Below the pieces are notes generated by a model. The model ran no database searches and had not been told where the DNA came from. It saw only the letters and a program-made list of their open reading frames with translations. The translations under genes and the position numbers were made by a program. From contig JAOANR010000014.1 of assembly GCA_030278955.1 (NCBI GenBank), forward strand, positions 23,500,068-23,564,067: a stretch of 64,000 bases of DNA, given 5' to 3'. The stretch comes from Hygrophila difformis (Eukaryota > Streptophyta > Magnoliopsida > Lamiales > Acanthaceae). Shown here piece by piece: positions 44,901-56,373 of the stretch (the first letter of the stretch is position 1; each line of letters starts with the position of its first letter).

Positions 44901-46026
44901 TTTAAGAGTTATGGATTAGTTTGGGGTTAGATTTGGACTTTGGGTGTGACAAGGGGGACGATAGGAGTACTTGGAATGTCAACTAGTGATATGTTAGGTG
45001 TTGCTTGTCCATCACATATGGCTAACATTCTCTTGCAAGGCATTGCAGGGGGGGTTATTAATCTGTGGTATCTTAGAAGTTGAGGTCTTAAGAGCATGTA
45101 AACTCTTACCATTAAGTACCTGTCTGCTAAAGGGAACATGGTATAGAGAGCATGAGAGTTGGCTAACTGACGGATTATCCCAAACAAAGATCTGTGTATT
45201 AAAATGGAAGTTTAATTGCGTTTCATCTGAACCTTGTCCAATCTTTCATTATTTTCTCCCTGTCCCTTCTGTCACATTTTATTCGCTTTCCTAGCATAAA
45301 TTTTATCGCTTTCTTAAAATAGATTTAATCGCTTTCTAGATTAATGTATCATGCTTTGTAGAATAGTTTTATTGCTTTCATAATCTATTTTAAATTATTG
45401 TCAAGTAGTCATTAGAAATCATTGCAAAACCTGAATCGAGTAACCGAGTGGAAAATCTTAGTAAACGACGTGGGCCCTGCTTCTATCGCACATCCTCCAG
45501 TGAACGATCCGGTCTTACTATAAATTACTGCAACTTTAGACACCGTGCGCTTTCGGGAGCACAGTTCTTAACATGAGCAATAAAAACGTGACAACCTATA
45601 ATATATCCTTAATCCCAACTCCATCTTCATAATTTGGTTTCACTGAATAAAATTGAAAACCAGGATTATGATTTTTCAGAAAATACTCATACAGTGGGAG
45701 TGCGTTTCACGGCAAGGATCTTTATGACATGAAACTATCTTCATATGATAAGTTTCATGATGCCAAAAGCTAGGGATCTTCAGTGTGACAGACTGAAGGT
45801 CAAGATTGAGTTATCTATCCCGGCTGCACCGTGAAAGTTGTCAAAAGTTTCATGCCGGGGAGAACCGCAACGCCGTTTGAAATCAGAATACCCCACATGA
45901 GTAATAAAAAGTGAAATATATCCCTAAACCCTTTCCCCATGAGTCATAACTCTTTTCCTTTAATAAATTCAACTTGGGATATTTTAGAAAAAGCTCATGT
46001 TAACGAACCAAAGTTCTAAAGTTTCA

Positions 46027-46895
46027 GTACACAATAAATATCTACCAATTTTATCCTTTCCAACTTATCCTAGAATCGGGATTCATCTTTTTTGTTTTCT
46101 CTGTTTGAACGGCCATGGATATCCATGGCCGTTGAGAAGCAAACGTCCAACACTTGACGTTTGCTTGGAACATTGAACGGCCAGTGGTCGTTCGTCTTAT
46201 AGTCTGGCCGCCCATTTCATTTCTTTTTTTTTTTTTTTCTGTTCCTGTTCCAGCATTTTACTAATATATAGTATTTGCTTATTATCTCAGGTGGTGCTCG
46301 TGTTCGTGTCCCACAGACGGCCTCATATGGACGACAGTGTTGGGGCTTCCTATTTGCATTCGGAAAAGGCCCTCGTTGGAGCTTTCAGCTCTGAGACCAA
46401 ACTATCAAACTCTCCGAGTAGTCAGTACTTATAATATCCAAGCTCAATTTGTTGTTTTTGTAGGCAACATTCTCATTGCTTGATGGTATGCGATTATGCT
46501 GAAACAATTAAATAGAATCAGAAAAGAAAAGAAAAGGAAAAAAAAGAAAACATCATTGAACGGGCAGCTCTGGCCGTTTGGATAGATAAAGGATCGGCCA
46601 GAGCTGGCCGTTTGGATAGATAAAGGATCGGCCAGAGCTGGTCGATCCTGCCTCTATCAAAACGGCCTGCTCTGGCCAATCCCGTCTCTATCCAAATGGC
46701 CAGCTCTGGCCGTTTGTGTGCTCCTAAGAATTTTTGTGTGTTTATATCGGTGGCCTTTTTGTTATTTATTAAATACTCATAAATTGTTTTTCTTAACAAC
46801 CTATAATATAGTGGTGGGAGTTTATACTACACAAATTACAAAGAAAATCAAGTGAAGCGATATGGGTCCGGGTGGGAAATCGAACCCCCAAACTA
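46027..46895. repeat. spacer rich in foldback sequences
   Basis: Outside the Athila-like element. It has a 26-bp perfect palindrome (46108-46133, AACGGCCATGGAT plus its complement), an 11-bp stem with 8-base loop (46137-46166, AAGCAAACGTC/GACGTTTGCTT) and, at 46556-46720, tandem and inverted copies of 'ggccagagctggccgtttgg' with 'atagataaaggatc'. A piece at 46283-46400 after TTATCTCAG could be the last exon of a gene, about 30 codons, but I recognise nothing in it. At 46855-46890 the minus strand has gggggttcgatttcccaccc, a B-box-like tRNA-derived sequence. Confidence 0.6.
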
Positions 46896-49340
46896 CACTA
46901 CAAGAAAATTGGATTTTAGCGACCCACAAATGGGGTTGCTAGGACCTAAAATCCGGTCGCTATTTTATTTAGCGACCGGGTTAGTGATCGGAAAATAGAG
47001 GTTGCTAAAAACGCTGTAAGAAAACGAATGACGACCGGGGACTGAGTAGTCGCAGATATTAGCTACCCCGCTGGTGACCCCAGAATAGGGTCGCTGGGGT
47101 CGCCAAAAATTGCAACCGGTTTGCGACTAATCCTTAGGTCGCTAAAGGGTTCCGTAAACTGGGACGAGTTTGACTTTAGCGACCCCCAACCCGGTCGCTG
47201 AGGAGGTCGCTCGAGTTAGCAACCCCATCTCCGGTCACTAAGGAGGTCGCTAGATATAGCAACGAAATTAGGTCCTCTCGCCTGGGTCGCTAAACCCACT
47301 GAAAGCTTTCAATCTACTATTCGATTGATGCACTGCCTACCTGGGGTAACAAAAAATCCTACAATTCCAAAGAATCTCAAACAAACATTATTGAACCTCA
47401 TAAACCACATTCACATTCAAACATGAAAGAACAATTCCAAGAAATATCCAACAAAACATCATAAAGTCTCATGAATCTCATGTCTCTAATATAACATCCA
47501 ACAACTCCTACCAATCTACAATCATCATTACCAACATAATATGCATAAGTTTGAAATATTGTGGCATAAAATGTCAACGAACATACTTCAACAGTTAAAT
47601 ACAAAGCCAAAAGATAATAACACCGTAGCACTTGAAGTATTATAGTCAAAAGTCTACAATATGCACCAAAACTAAAAGTCAACGAACAGTGGCCGACAAA
47701 CGACAACCCAAACCATGACCAGCTCCAGAGTCATCATCATAGGGGGGTGGGAAGCGACGACGGTGATGTCCCTGAATCTTCTCCAGCTGCTGCTCAATCG
47801 CGTCCTGTCTCTTTACAACATTTTGAATCTTAAACCTCAGCTCGGTCCTCAGCTCTATAATCTCCTCTCTCACACTTGCAGTATCAGTGCTGCTTGTTTG
47901 CTGTGTCGATGTTGGATTTTCTTTCCTTAGTGCAGGGATGGTCCTCGCCAGTGACCCCAGGCCATAAACAGCATTCCTCTTGTCCGGGCCGCCAGGTGCC
48001 TCAACAAATACTTCATCAGAGTACACTGCATCCGAACCAGCAATCTGTGTAAGCCCCTCGATGGCGAGGTTAAACTCCTCCTACATTTCATATTAAAAAA
48101 CATACAAAACAAAACTATAATAATTATATTGTAGTTGTGAATTCTATATCAAAGAAACCTTAAAAAAACCAAAAACAATGAAAATCCTTCAAAAACTTGT
48201 TAAATCCTTAAATACCTATATCCGTTTAGGTTTTGGGGCGATCCACTTGTTCTTTTCATGTTTCTTTGTGTGGGAATGCTCAAATAGATCATTATAGTGG
48301 ATTGGTTGGTCACTTTCACTGGACTGTGCAATTAAAAGCATTTTACTCATTTTATAGAAAGACGATACAGTCTATATACATAGAAAAAAAAAACGATAAT
48401 TCATACTAATTTATCATGTGTAGCACTGTGAGTCTTTGATTCAGAAGTATGTGTGGGTAAGGCCGGGGCATCCATATCGCCGCAGCGCCGAATTAACTTC
48501 CCCTAGCCTGTTTCTCTTTGAAGGCTTGCGAATCCCAATACTCCTTCTATTTAGCAGCATCAACTTGATTTGTTGGATATGGTTTCTTCCCCCGCGAATT
48601 TTCAGCGTATAATCTTTGTATCTAATTATTTCAAAACAAAAATTTTATAACAAATCATAAGCATCCCAAATTTAGAATATGCAACTCCAAAGCCAACTAT
48701 ACAAATTGTATATTTGGATATTTTTTCTATCCCATTCTTCACTCCTTTCTCATGCTCAGGATCCCACCTTGCAAACTTCTACAATTGGTTGAGATATTAG
48801 CAAGGATTACTAATTCAGAGACAAAGAAATAGACATAATGTAAACCACAAGTAAATTTAGTTATGTTAATAATATTTAAAATAGAACCTGGAATTCACCC
48901 CAGTAGAATTCCCAAGTAGCAGGGGTGACTAGATCCCCTCTGGATCAGAACGCATGGGATCACAATCCCACATATTTTTTACCAATTTGTGCGAAAACTC
49001 AAAACTGTATTATTCACACAACGATTGAAACAGAATTATTAGAAACCTTATCATAGGAATGGAAAAATTTGCAGAGAGGAAATTACTTACATGCCATTAC
49101 GGGGGACAAGGTACTCTATATCAGTTTGCACCTGTGCAGCCTGCGTACCGGATACAGTCTCTGCCGAACCTTTTGAAATAGTTATACGAAAAAATAATTC
49201 GTGGATGAGCCTATTCATTCAAACAATCATAAGTAATCATTGTTTATTTAAAATTAATGCAAATCTGGTGTGGTGTTTTCCGGAGTCTCGGACACGGCAG
49301 TGTCTGGAGTACTCCCCGCTATATCATCAACACTAGCTAG
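46896..49340 (-). mobile_element. CACTA (En/Spm) transposon, left end and transposase part
   Basis: The terminus CACTACAAGAAAA at 46896 is the standard plant CACTA end. It is followed by many direct and inverted copies of tttagcgacc/ggtcgctaaa (46915-47290), the subterminal repeats expected for this superfamily. A transposase-family gene follows on the minus strand. No matching ...TTGTAGTG right terminus was found up to 52431, so the right boundary given is only the end of recognisable coding sequence. Confidence 0.8.
47679..49340 (-). pseudogene. CACTA-associated Ptta/En/Spm-type transposase (exon remains)
   Basis: The last exon (48079-47679) encodes SDEVFVEAPGGPDKRNAVYGLGSLA and a C-terminal coiled coil with charged residues, the typical end of plant Transposase_24-type (Ptta/En/Spm) proteins. 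A preceding exon (about 48333-48222) has NDLFEHSHTKKHEKNKW between an acceptor (ttgcacag) and a donor-like GATATAG/GTATTT. Further upstream are pieces with KKPYPTNQVDAAK followed by a TAG and then KEYWDSQAFKEKQARG (about 48590-48490), KFARWDPEHEKGVKNGIEK (about 48780-48720) and ATWEFYWGEF (about 48930-48895). The in-frame stop and uncertain splicing make it a pseudogene. This is the accessory transposase ORF; I saw no TNPD-like catalytic ORF. Confidence 0.65.
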
Positions 49341-49424
49341 AACTTCTGCTCACATATATTTGTTTTTAGTAGTAGATATTACTTAAAAAGAATATGTCAA
49401 TTCAAATTACTCAATATTCATAGG

Positions 49425-49802
49425 TTGGGAGTCGGGGACTTGACCATTGAGGTAATTCCCCATTCCCTATTTATAAAATAATTTTGATTTAATTTTTAAT
49501 ATAATTATAATTATATAAGATAAAATAGTGATTTTATTGAATTTGTTTAATCATCTAATTTTAGAATTTTAAACTTTTATAATTTTTACTTTTATATAAT
49601 TTTAATATTAAGGTTTAAAAATTGTCTTGTGGGGAATGAGACTTGACCCCAGTGGTCATGTTCCCTGCCTTCTAACCATAGGTTGGGGGTTCGATTCCTA
49701 CTCGGCCCTTTATCCATCATCTTTATGCCCTTTTTAATTTGTATGGCTTGAGCTCCCATACACATTTACCGACACATATGTGTCAATGTTTACCCAAAAA
49801 AT
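49425..49802 (+). repeat. SINE-like, tRNA-derived sequence
   Basis: At about 49639-49700 the pieces cttgaccccagtggtcatg and gggggttcgattcctactcg resemble Pol III A and B boxes (the B box GGTTCGATTCC is exact), followed by a pyrimidine-rich body. A second A-box-like piece (cttgaccattgaggtaattc) lies at about 49439. A related 3' part recurs at 50830-50928 and ends in a poly(A) run. Confidence 0.4.
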
Positions 49803-51755
49803 TGTGTCTTGAGTTATGCTTCCTAACTTTTTTTTTTCCTTTTTAAAGTGTAACGTTTTGACTTTTTTGTTCATTGTAGAACTTTGACCTCTATTGTTTG
49901 TTATAATTGTAGAAGACACAATATAGCCAAGTGAGATCTTTTGGATTCATCTCATCTTATAGTTTTTAAATATCAAAATTTTATATTTTTTTTACTTGTA
50001 ATGAATTTGAATTATTAATCGTTAAAAATATGCATTGACATACGTTCAAATGAAATACATTACACTCTATAAAAAATGGAGGAAGTATAAAGCATAGAAA
50101 TGGACTCAATTACTTTAAAACGGAGATAGTATATCATAAATTTCACCAGCTTTCGAATTAAAATTGATTTTTTTTTATAGTAAAACAATAAATTTGATGA
50201 CTTATATAATATAAATATAAAGGAGAAAGTTATGTATAATACATCAAACTATTTTTATAGAAAAATTTAATATACTACTAATAATTTATTTTGTATATTT
50301 ATGAATGATTAATATCCACATATTATTTTATTAATATTTTATATTGCATCATAAAATATATAAATATGTTTTGCCAAAAAAAGGAGCATGTACTATAGAG
50401 TTTTTTACGATTTGGGCATTCCCCAGATGAGGTCATATCTCATCGCGGACTTGAACGACGTGTGGTTTCTTCGTTTTTGATGCTTTTATTTCCTTCCCCC
50501 TCCTTATTCTGTAGCATTTTTTTTTTTAGTTTTTTTCTCCTTTGCCGGCGTTTTGCATAAATGTCCCCGTTTCAAAGGAAAAAAAATGTTTACAATGGAG
50601 TAAGTTTTGGAGAAAGATTAAAAGGAGTGAAACAAACAACTCATATTATCACCAGAGTATCTAGCTTTCTGGATAATCATTCTATAAGAACTTCAAATTT
50701 GAGAACACAAAAATCACAGATTAAATTATTTTAAATATGTATATAGATATACTTATAGTTTTGCATTAACAATCAACATATTTTTTGTAGATACTTTGGA
50801 ATTAAGAAAAGAAAAAATAAAAAATAAATCCCTTATTCCTCCCCTTTATTTCCTTTATAATTTGTGTGGCATGGACTCCCACCACCCATTTGTCTGTATA
50901 GGCTGTTCAGAAAAAAAAAATCTCATTTTTGGTAAGAAGTTGAAAATTAACATTAATATTAATCAAAGACGTAATTTTGATAAACTACGTAGTACTTCAT
51001 TTGTTTTTATGAATTTGCATCATTTAATCAGCACACGTAATTCAATGCAAATTTTTAACTATAGTAACTCTCATTGTATATAAGTTAAAATTATAAAATA
51101 AATTGATATTTTAAAACTATAAGATGAGACGATTCTAACAAGTTCTCACCTGAATATTTTTTCTACTATTATATAAAGATTGTTATGGAAATTGGGGTAT
51201 GAACTTCAAATGCACAGCGCTTATTATGGAATCTGAGGATCGTTATTCAACGATTTTCTTAAAACAATATTGCCCGCGTAACGGTACAATTGTTTCCAAG
51301 GATACAACAGATTGACGACGGCGAACTGGAAATAATATTTTGGAATGCCTGAATGTTTGTTGGATTTTGTGAGTAATTCTGAAATGGAGTATAGACAGCC
51401 TTTTATAGATAGCTGAAGGTTGCAATGAAGTGATGTGCTTGTTCGTTTAAACATTACCCATTCATTCAAAGTTGCAGCCATTCATTCAAAGACGCACCCG
51501 TTCGTTCGAACTTCGCCAAGGTCGCGACCAATGTTCGAATTCGAACCTTTCTGCCAAAGGTTGCAGTTTTCCATTTGAATTTGTTGCTTCCATTCAATAA
51601 CGAGTTGGTAGAAGAAATAAATAAATAAAAATAATTAAAGCTCAAAGAAGCAAAAACCGGGTTGATAAGACCCGCGATGCCCCAAGGCTTTTCCGGTCCG
51701 ACATTTGTGTCCGCAGGTCGCGCTTGCATATGAGCCAAGCCTTTTGGGCTCGGAT
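49803..51755. other. AT-rich intergenic sequence
   Basis: No gene is supported. It contains a diverged 45-bp inverted repeat (about 49935-49975 and 51098-51145, 'actataagatgagatga' type), a SINE-like tail (50830-50928), and, near 51470-51560, short repeats of ttcattcaaag with a TTCGAATTCGAA palindrome. The ORFs here are short and have no recognisable motif. Confidence 0.5.
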
Positions 51756-52431
51756 TTATCTTTGTTTTAATTGTTTCACTTTACTGGCTGTCCAGTAGAC
51801 ACGATGTCCTTGAACTGTCCTGCCATTTGTGTAGGATTCCCACAAATAAAACGCATAGACCATATCAGTATTAGTTCCGTTCTCATTGTTTTGTCCATTT
51901 TGGCCGTGGACACGCTTGGTTCTGCAAGAGTTTAAGAGAACTAAGCCTTCCAGTTCTCCTTTAAAGCGGCCCCACTTTACTCTTACATAGGTGATTTTAA
52001 GTTTCAGATTATTACATTTACTCACTTAAATATCATTAAAGCATCTTTTGCTATCCTTATCATCATGTCACTGTTTCACGACAGGAATGAGTAGAGGGAC
52101 AGCCCCCCATAGTGACTTAACTTAGTCTCACGGTTAGGTTGTTTCTTTGAACCTAGATCTTAGGATCTCTAGTCAGCTAGGTTGGGTTTTCCTTCGTGAA
52201 CTAATTAATCCAAGGCTTTACACCCATTCCTTTTGTCAACTTTTCAACCGATTCTCTATTTAAAACTTTGGTTAACAGATCCGAAAGATTATCTTTTTGA
52301 TTTTACATAGTCAATTGAGATAATTCCGGTTGAAAGCAATTGTCTAATGGTATTATGTCGACGACGAATGTGTCTCCACTTACCATTGTACATAGTACTC
52401 TGTGCTTTTCCTATCGCGGATTGACTATCAC
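51756..52431 (-). pseudogene. pol: Ty1/copia RNase H C-terminus and 3' region (remnant)
   Basis: From 52431 downward the minus strand encodes SDSQSAIGKAQSTMYNGKWR, then HIRRRHNTIRQLLSTGIISI and DYVKSK, a copia RNase H tail, with stops and a frameshift soon after. Downstream sequence (52130-51780) looks like the 3' noncoding part of the same element. The left gag-only LTR starts inside the RNase H frame, so it was inserted here and the rest of pol should lie beyond 64000. Confidence 0.75.
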
Positions 52432-53101
52432 TGTAACACCTCGGTTTTTGGTCACCCAGGTCGGGATGTCACCGCCACACCTCTCTAGCAAGACACGGTT
52501 TCTCCGAGCTCACTAAAGAGATGCAAGGCTATGGTTTTTCAGAATTTAAAATATTCAAACAGCCCATTCATATATAATTTAAAAATAATACATCAAAGTT
52601 GCAGCGGAAAATAATATTTACATATATAATGCAGCGGAATTTAAAAATAGGGCCGACATGGCCTAATCACGGGTTAAACAGGCCCGTTCATGCAAGGTCT
52701 AGTCTAAAACAAAATTTAAGAATAAAGTGTTCCCCGACATTCCCAAGAATGCATATGATGATGCATATTCTTCAGCTCTGAAAGAAACAGGGGAAAAAGT
52801 ATGGTTTGGTCAGCAAAGATTTACTGAGTAAGTTAACACAGACATGATTATGAGGTTTCAAAGCCTTTAATTAGATTTAAAGAAAACATGTTCATACAAG
52901 ACATGCTTTAATTTTATCCATCTAATAATAATTTAATTGCATAATTCAAAAGACAAGGATTTCCATAAGATCATAATTCAACAACATGATAAAATAATCG
53001 CAAGATATAATTTAAAGGCATAATTTAAATAGGGAAAATATTCAAGTATTTCAGGATTCCATTCTTCCACTTTTGTTCAATATGATCTAGTATAGTTCGC
53101 C

Positions 53102-53405
53102 CTTGGGGAATCGAACCCGCAAGAACTCAAATACATCCTAAGGAATCGAACCCATAGGAATCAACATATATCCTGGGGAATCGAACCCGCAGGAAGACAG
53201 ACAATCGCCCTTGGGGAATCGAACTCGTAAGAACTCACATACACCCTGGGGAATCGAACCCGCAAGGTTTGACACGGACATCCTGGGGAATCGAACCCGC
53301 AGGAAAACATACACCCTGGGGAATCGAACCCGCAAGGCTTGACACAGACATCCTGGGGAATTGAACCCGCAGGGACACGGACGCCCTTGGGGAATCGAAC
53401 CCGGA
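53102..53405 (-). repeat. nine-unit T-arm-like hairpin array
   Basis: Units about 35 bp apart read, in element orientation, close to cgggttcgattcccc flanked by short arms. That is a GGG/CCC stem with a TTCGATT loop, the shape of a tRNA T-arm, and seven of the nine units hold the exact B-box GGTTCGATTCC. On the plus strand the outer arms vary together: CTTG/CAAG (53102-53123), TCCTA/TAGGA (53136-53159), TCCTG/CAGGA (53171-53194, 53281-53304), TCCTG/CAGGG with one wobble (53351-53374), CCTT/AAGG (last unit). Two units (CCCTG/CAAGG) have one mismatch. Confidence 0.85.
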
Positions 53406-54584
53406 AGGTCAAAACAAATTTCACAAATTTCACACGTTTCAACATATAATTTCACTAGTCGCTGTTTTGCTCCAAAAATATTTAAAAATTCATTTTAAGC
53501 CGGATCATTCTGAATATTTACCGGTAACTCCGAAACACAGAGATAAACAAGTTTTATGTTTTAAGTTTTTCAATCCGAGATACGGAAGTAGGTGAAAAAT
53601 GTCAACCTTTAACAGGATATTAATCTGTCCGAAAATTCTGACATCAGTTTCAAGGTTTCAAGATCTACCATAGCAAACTAACTCCAAATTTGATGAACTT
53701 TTACAGAGAGATACCTAAGACATATACCTACAACTTTCATGTTCGGCTAAAGTTTCAAATCGGTCTAGATCTAATGTCAAAAACGCCATTAAATTCGAAA
53801 CTAATTTTGTTCAAGTTTCTTGATTTCGGTACGAACGCAGATCGGATCGGCTCAGGTTCGGAGGTTCAAATCTTAACGAAAAATTCTAAAATTTTACAGA
53901 GAGGTTCTAAGCTCATAGATCTACAATTCGTATGTTCAATGCCAATCCTAGATCGGTCTAGAACTAAGGTAAAAATCACCAATAAATTCGGACTAGAGTT
54001 CTGTCACGAATTCCAAGATCCAGATTTAATGCAGTTCGGTTTCGAGTAGATTTCATATACCAAATCATCATGAAAAATTCTGAAAATTTTACAGTAGATA
54101 GATCTAAGCCTTAGGAACGTTTTTTGTGTTTTACGTTTTTCCATTTGAAGTCGTTTTAAGGTTCGGAAAAATTTGACAAAACTGTTGCGCCGGTAGAAAT
54201 CACAAGATGACAGATCTTTGAAAGATTCGATTAAGCTTTTAGTTTTCGTATTTTAATTACTCCCAAAACCATGTAAGTATTAACTTACTGATTTGTAGAT
54301 GTCCGGGATCGTCTATTTCGAAGGCGTGGCTTTCAGTCCACCGTTTATCCTCTTCGTTCGTCGGGTTCTACTTAAAGAAGAAAAGAAGAGAATTAGGGTT
54401 TCATTTTTGAATTAAAAACGAGATGGATGAACGGATCTACTTACCACAGCGTTAGAAGGGATCCGAGTTCGTCCACGGCAGTCCCCGCTCGGTTTTGGTG
54501 CCTCCGATGACTTCCGGATCTAGGGTTTTGTGTATAGGGAGTATCGTAGGGTTTTAAAAAGTGTTCGGAGCTTTTCGAAAGTGT

Positions 54585-54592
54585 TATTTATA
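54585..54592 (-). promoter_or_regulatory. TATA box of LTR promoter
   Basis: TATAAATA on the minus strand, downstream of the GC-rich island as in the sister LTRs. Confidence 0.7.
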
Positions 54593-55115
54593 GGCAAACA
54601 TGACCTTGGGATGTCCAAGGTCTGCCTCTAAGAGTCTTGAGCCGAATGGTGTTCAACCGAAGTCGGAAAATCCGGATTCGGGCGAGTAAGTTGGCGCGGC
54701 CGTGGCGCGCCCCCAAGCCAACCACCGCGCGGCCAACGCGCCACTCACGCCTGGACTCCGGTCCGGGCGGGTCGTGCGATCCGTCGCGCTTTTCCTCCTC
54801 TCTTTCGGACTTCTAACCCTCTATGTTCTCGGATTCGGATTTCCGGGATATCTTCGGCTCCTATTTCCTATCGTCATTTTATTCGGGTCTAAACTTACAG
54901 GTGGACTCGAGTTATTGAGTCCATCGATGTTGGGTTCACGTGTGACCATTTATTTGATTAAATTGTCTTCGGCTTCCCGGGTTCATGAAATCTTGATTCC
55001 TTTTTAATTTAAATTCCATTTCTCATCTCTTATGATTCTTTATCTATTTATCATGTTTTTTTTATTTATTATTTTTATTTATTTATTTTATGTTGCAAAA
55101 TTCTCGGGTATTACA

Positions 55116-55437
55116 GTCTACCCTCCTTAAGAATCAACTTCGTCCTCGAAGTTGTGTTTCGGCTTTTCTCATGTAATCCTTTCATTTATTTTATTATTTT
55201 GTGACTGAACTTAGAATTTAAACTTCTAAGCTACCTACGTACCCTGTGAAGGGATCAAGCCATAACGTAGTTCAAAACAATTTGAATATGTTTATTTATT
55301 TATTCGGAATACATATAGTCAAAAATAAATGTCTATCTTATGGGGTATTACATCATCTCCCCCTTAGGACTTCAGTTATGTCCCCATAACTGCCTAATTA
55401 TTATTCTCAAAAGGTTCGGGTATCACTGCCTTCGACC
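55116..55437 (-). other. 3' noncoding region with two hairpin/polypurine-tract modules
   Basis: In element orientation: hairpin CAGTTATG-GGGA-CATAACTG (55392-55373), tract 1 with ctaagggggagatgatg, the block 'cccttcacagggtacgtagg', hairpin CAACTTCG-AGGA-CGAAGTTG (55154-55135) and the tract taaggagggtagac at the LTR. The remnant of the ancestral gag stop (aataattag) sits one base before the first hairpin. Confidence 0.8.
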
Positions 55438-56373
55438 TCATTGAGCTGGCACGTCAGCTTGATCATCGTCGTTCAACCATCCCACAGCTCTTCCTTGATC
55501 TCCATGTTGCGGATTTACAAAGTCTAGCCTCTTCTCAATCTCCTCCTCCCGAACATTGCATTCTCTAATCATGTGGTCTTCCCCACCACATCTATAACAA
55601 GTCCCGCGCCTTGGGCATTCGCGCACCAGATGGGCTTGGTGGCACTGTGGGCAACGTGGTACGACTGTACGACGTATGCCATTTCTCCCATTATAGAAAT
55701 CCTTATTCTCGTTCCTATCTTGTCCACCGTTATTGCTCCGATTCTTCTTCTCAAATCCTTGTGAGTCCTTGCTCGACTCCCCATTTTCCTTACGCTTCAG
55801 TTGCTGGACTCGATCAATTGCTACAGCTCGATCATAAACCGTCTGCAGGTTCGTGAATTGTCCTACTGCAAGTATCTCCCGGATACTAAGGTTCAGACCT
55901 ATCTCGAATTTCTGAGCCTTGTCAGAGTCGGTTGGTACTATCCTCGTAGCAAATCGTACCAACTCCTTAAACCGGGTGTAATACTCCTGCACCGTCCGTC
56001 CCTCTTGCTTCAGTGATAAAAACTCTTCGTACATTGCCGCCTTGGTGCTCATGGGGTAGAATCGGTCCCTTAGATCCTCCTTAGGTTTAGTCCACGAATA
56101 AGCTTCTTCAGCTTCCTCTAAATTCCTCTGGAGGTCTTGCCACCACTCATCGGCTTCGCCTCCTAAGTAGTAGGTTGCTACTCGTGTCTTTGCCTCATCA
56201 GGACATTTGATAGCATCCAAGAGCTTATCAAATGTACGGATCCACCCCTCTAGTTTGGCGGGATCCTCCTGCCCATCATAACGTGGTGGTTGATAGGGAT
56301 TCACCAACGCTAGATAGTTGGTTTGAGCTACGGGCGGAGGTACTGCTGCAGGTGTCCTATGCACCTCCGCATT
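55438..56373 (-). pseudogene. gag: gag of gag-only Tekay-type element, copy 2 (5'-truncated)
   Basis: 308 codons remain open, starting in the middle of the protein because an LTR is inserted at 56374; the true start lies beyond the window. Capsid motifs are [34 protein letters not shown] and YPMSTKAAMYEEFLSL. A CCHC knuckle, CYRCGGEDHMIREC, follows CPQCHQAHLVREC. The C-terminus reads AVGWLNDDDQADVPAQ, like the place in the intact polyprotein just before protease, and then stops. A frame change near the end gives an earlier stop than in copy 1. No pol follows; the 3' hairpin is next. Confidence 0.85.

Larger units (their letters stand above)
14266..46026 (+). mobile_element. Athila-like Ty3/gypsy element with nested insertions (left end outside window)
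   Basis: Plus strand: 5' LTR (only its last 3.6 kb here, because the chimeric element cuts it), tRNA-Asp primer site, broken gag and pol, a 3' region with LTR-like promoter, a broken env-position gene, and a 4.9-kb 3' LTR. The lineage follows from the primer site, from the integrase segment [13 protein letters not shown] and from the protease CDLGSSINVMP. A copia element (26157-36287) is inserted in the 3' region. Both gag and pol carry stops and frameshifts, so it is not autonomous now. The sequence after the right end is gtaca, a possible target duplication whose partner is outside the window. Confidence 0.85.
41088..46026 (+). repeat. 3' LTR of Athila-like element
   Basis: About 4.94 kb, from TGATAATGGCC to AAAGTTTCA. 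The end is fixed by the 5' LTR/primer-site junction, the start by the boundary motif and TG. It contains palindrome cluster 1 (41405-41850), a TATA box (41907), cluster 2 (42780-43370) and the U5-like duplication (45590-46026). The open frames encoding repeated 'QFGLDRI'-type peptides are translations of the palindromes. Confidence 0.8.
52432..55115 (-). repeat. 3' LTR of gag-only element copy 2
   Basis: About 2.68 kb. In element orientation it starts TGTAATACCCGAG (55115) after a polypurine tract and ends CCGAGGTGTTACA (52432). It carries a GC-rich island (54690-54790), a TATA box, degenerate leader repeats (53510-54190) and a nine-unit hairpin array (53102-53405). It is the counterpart of 2940-5418. 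Confidence 0.85.

Noticed and set aside
46283..46430. Last exon of a host gene
   Set aside because: A splice-acceptor-like TTATCTCAG and about 30 open codons exist, but there is no homology I recognise and no upstream exon in the adjoining LTR.
49846..50100. Stowaway-type MITE
   Set aside because: A tacttcctcc-like end is present near 50085 (minus strand), but I found no matching terminal inverted repeat or TA duplication on the other side.
53102..53405. CRISPR-like array or tRNA gene cluster
   Set aside because: Regular repeats with 'spacers', but the units are palindromic T-arm-like hairpins inside a plant LTR. There is no acceptor stem, anticodon arm or A-box, and the spacers are short and degenerate.
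53138..53455. Repetitive ORF with GFDSPG-type repeats
   Set aside because: It is a reading of the hairpin array in the LTR; another frame is open in the same way.
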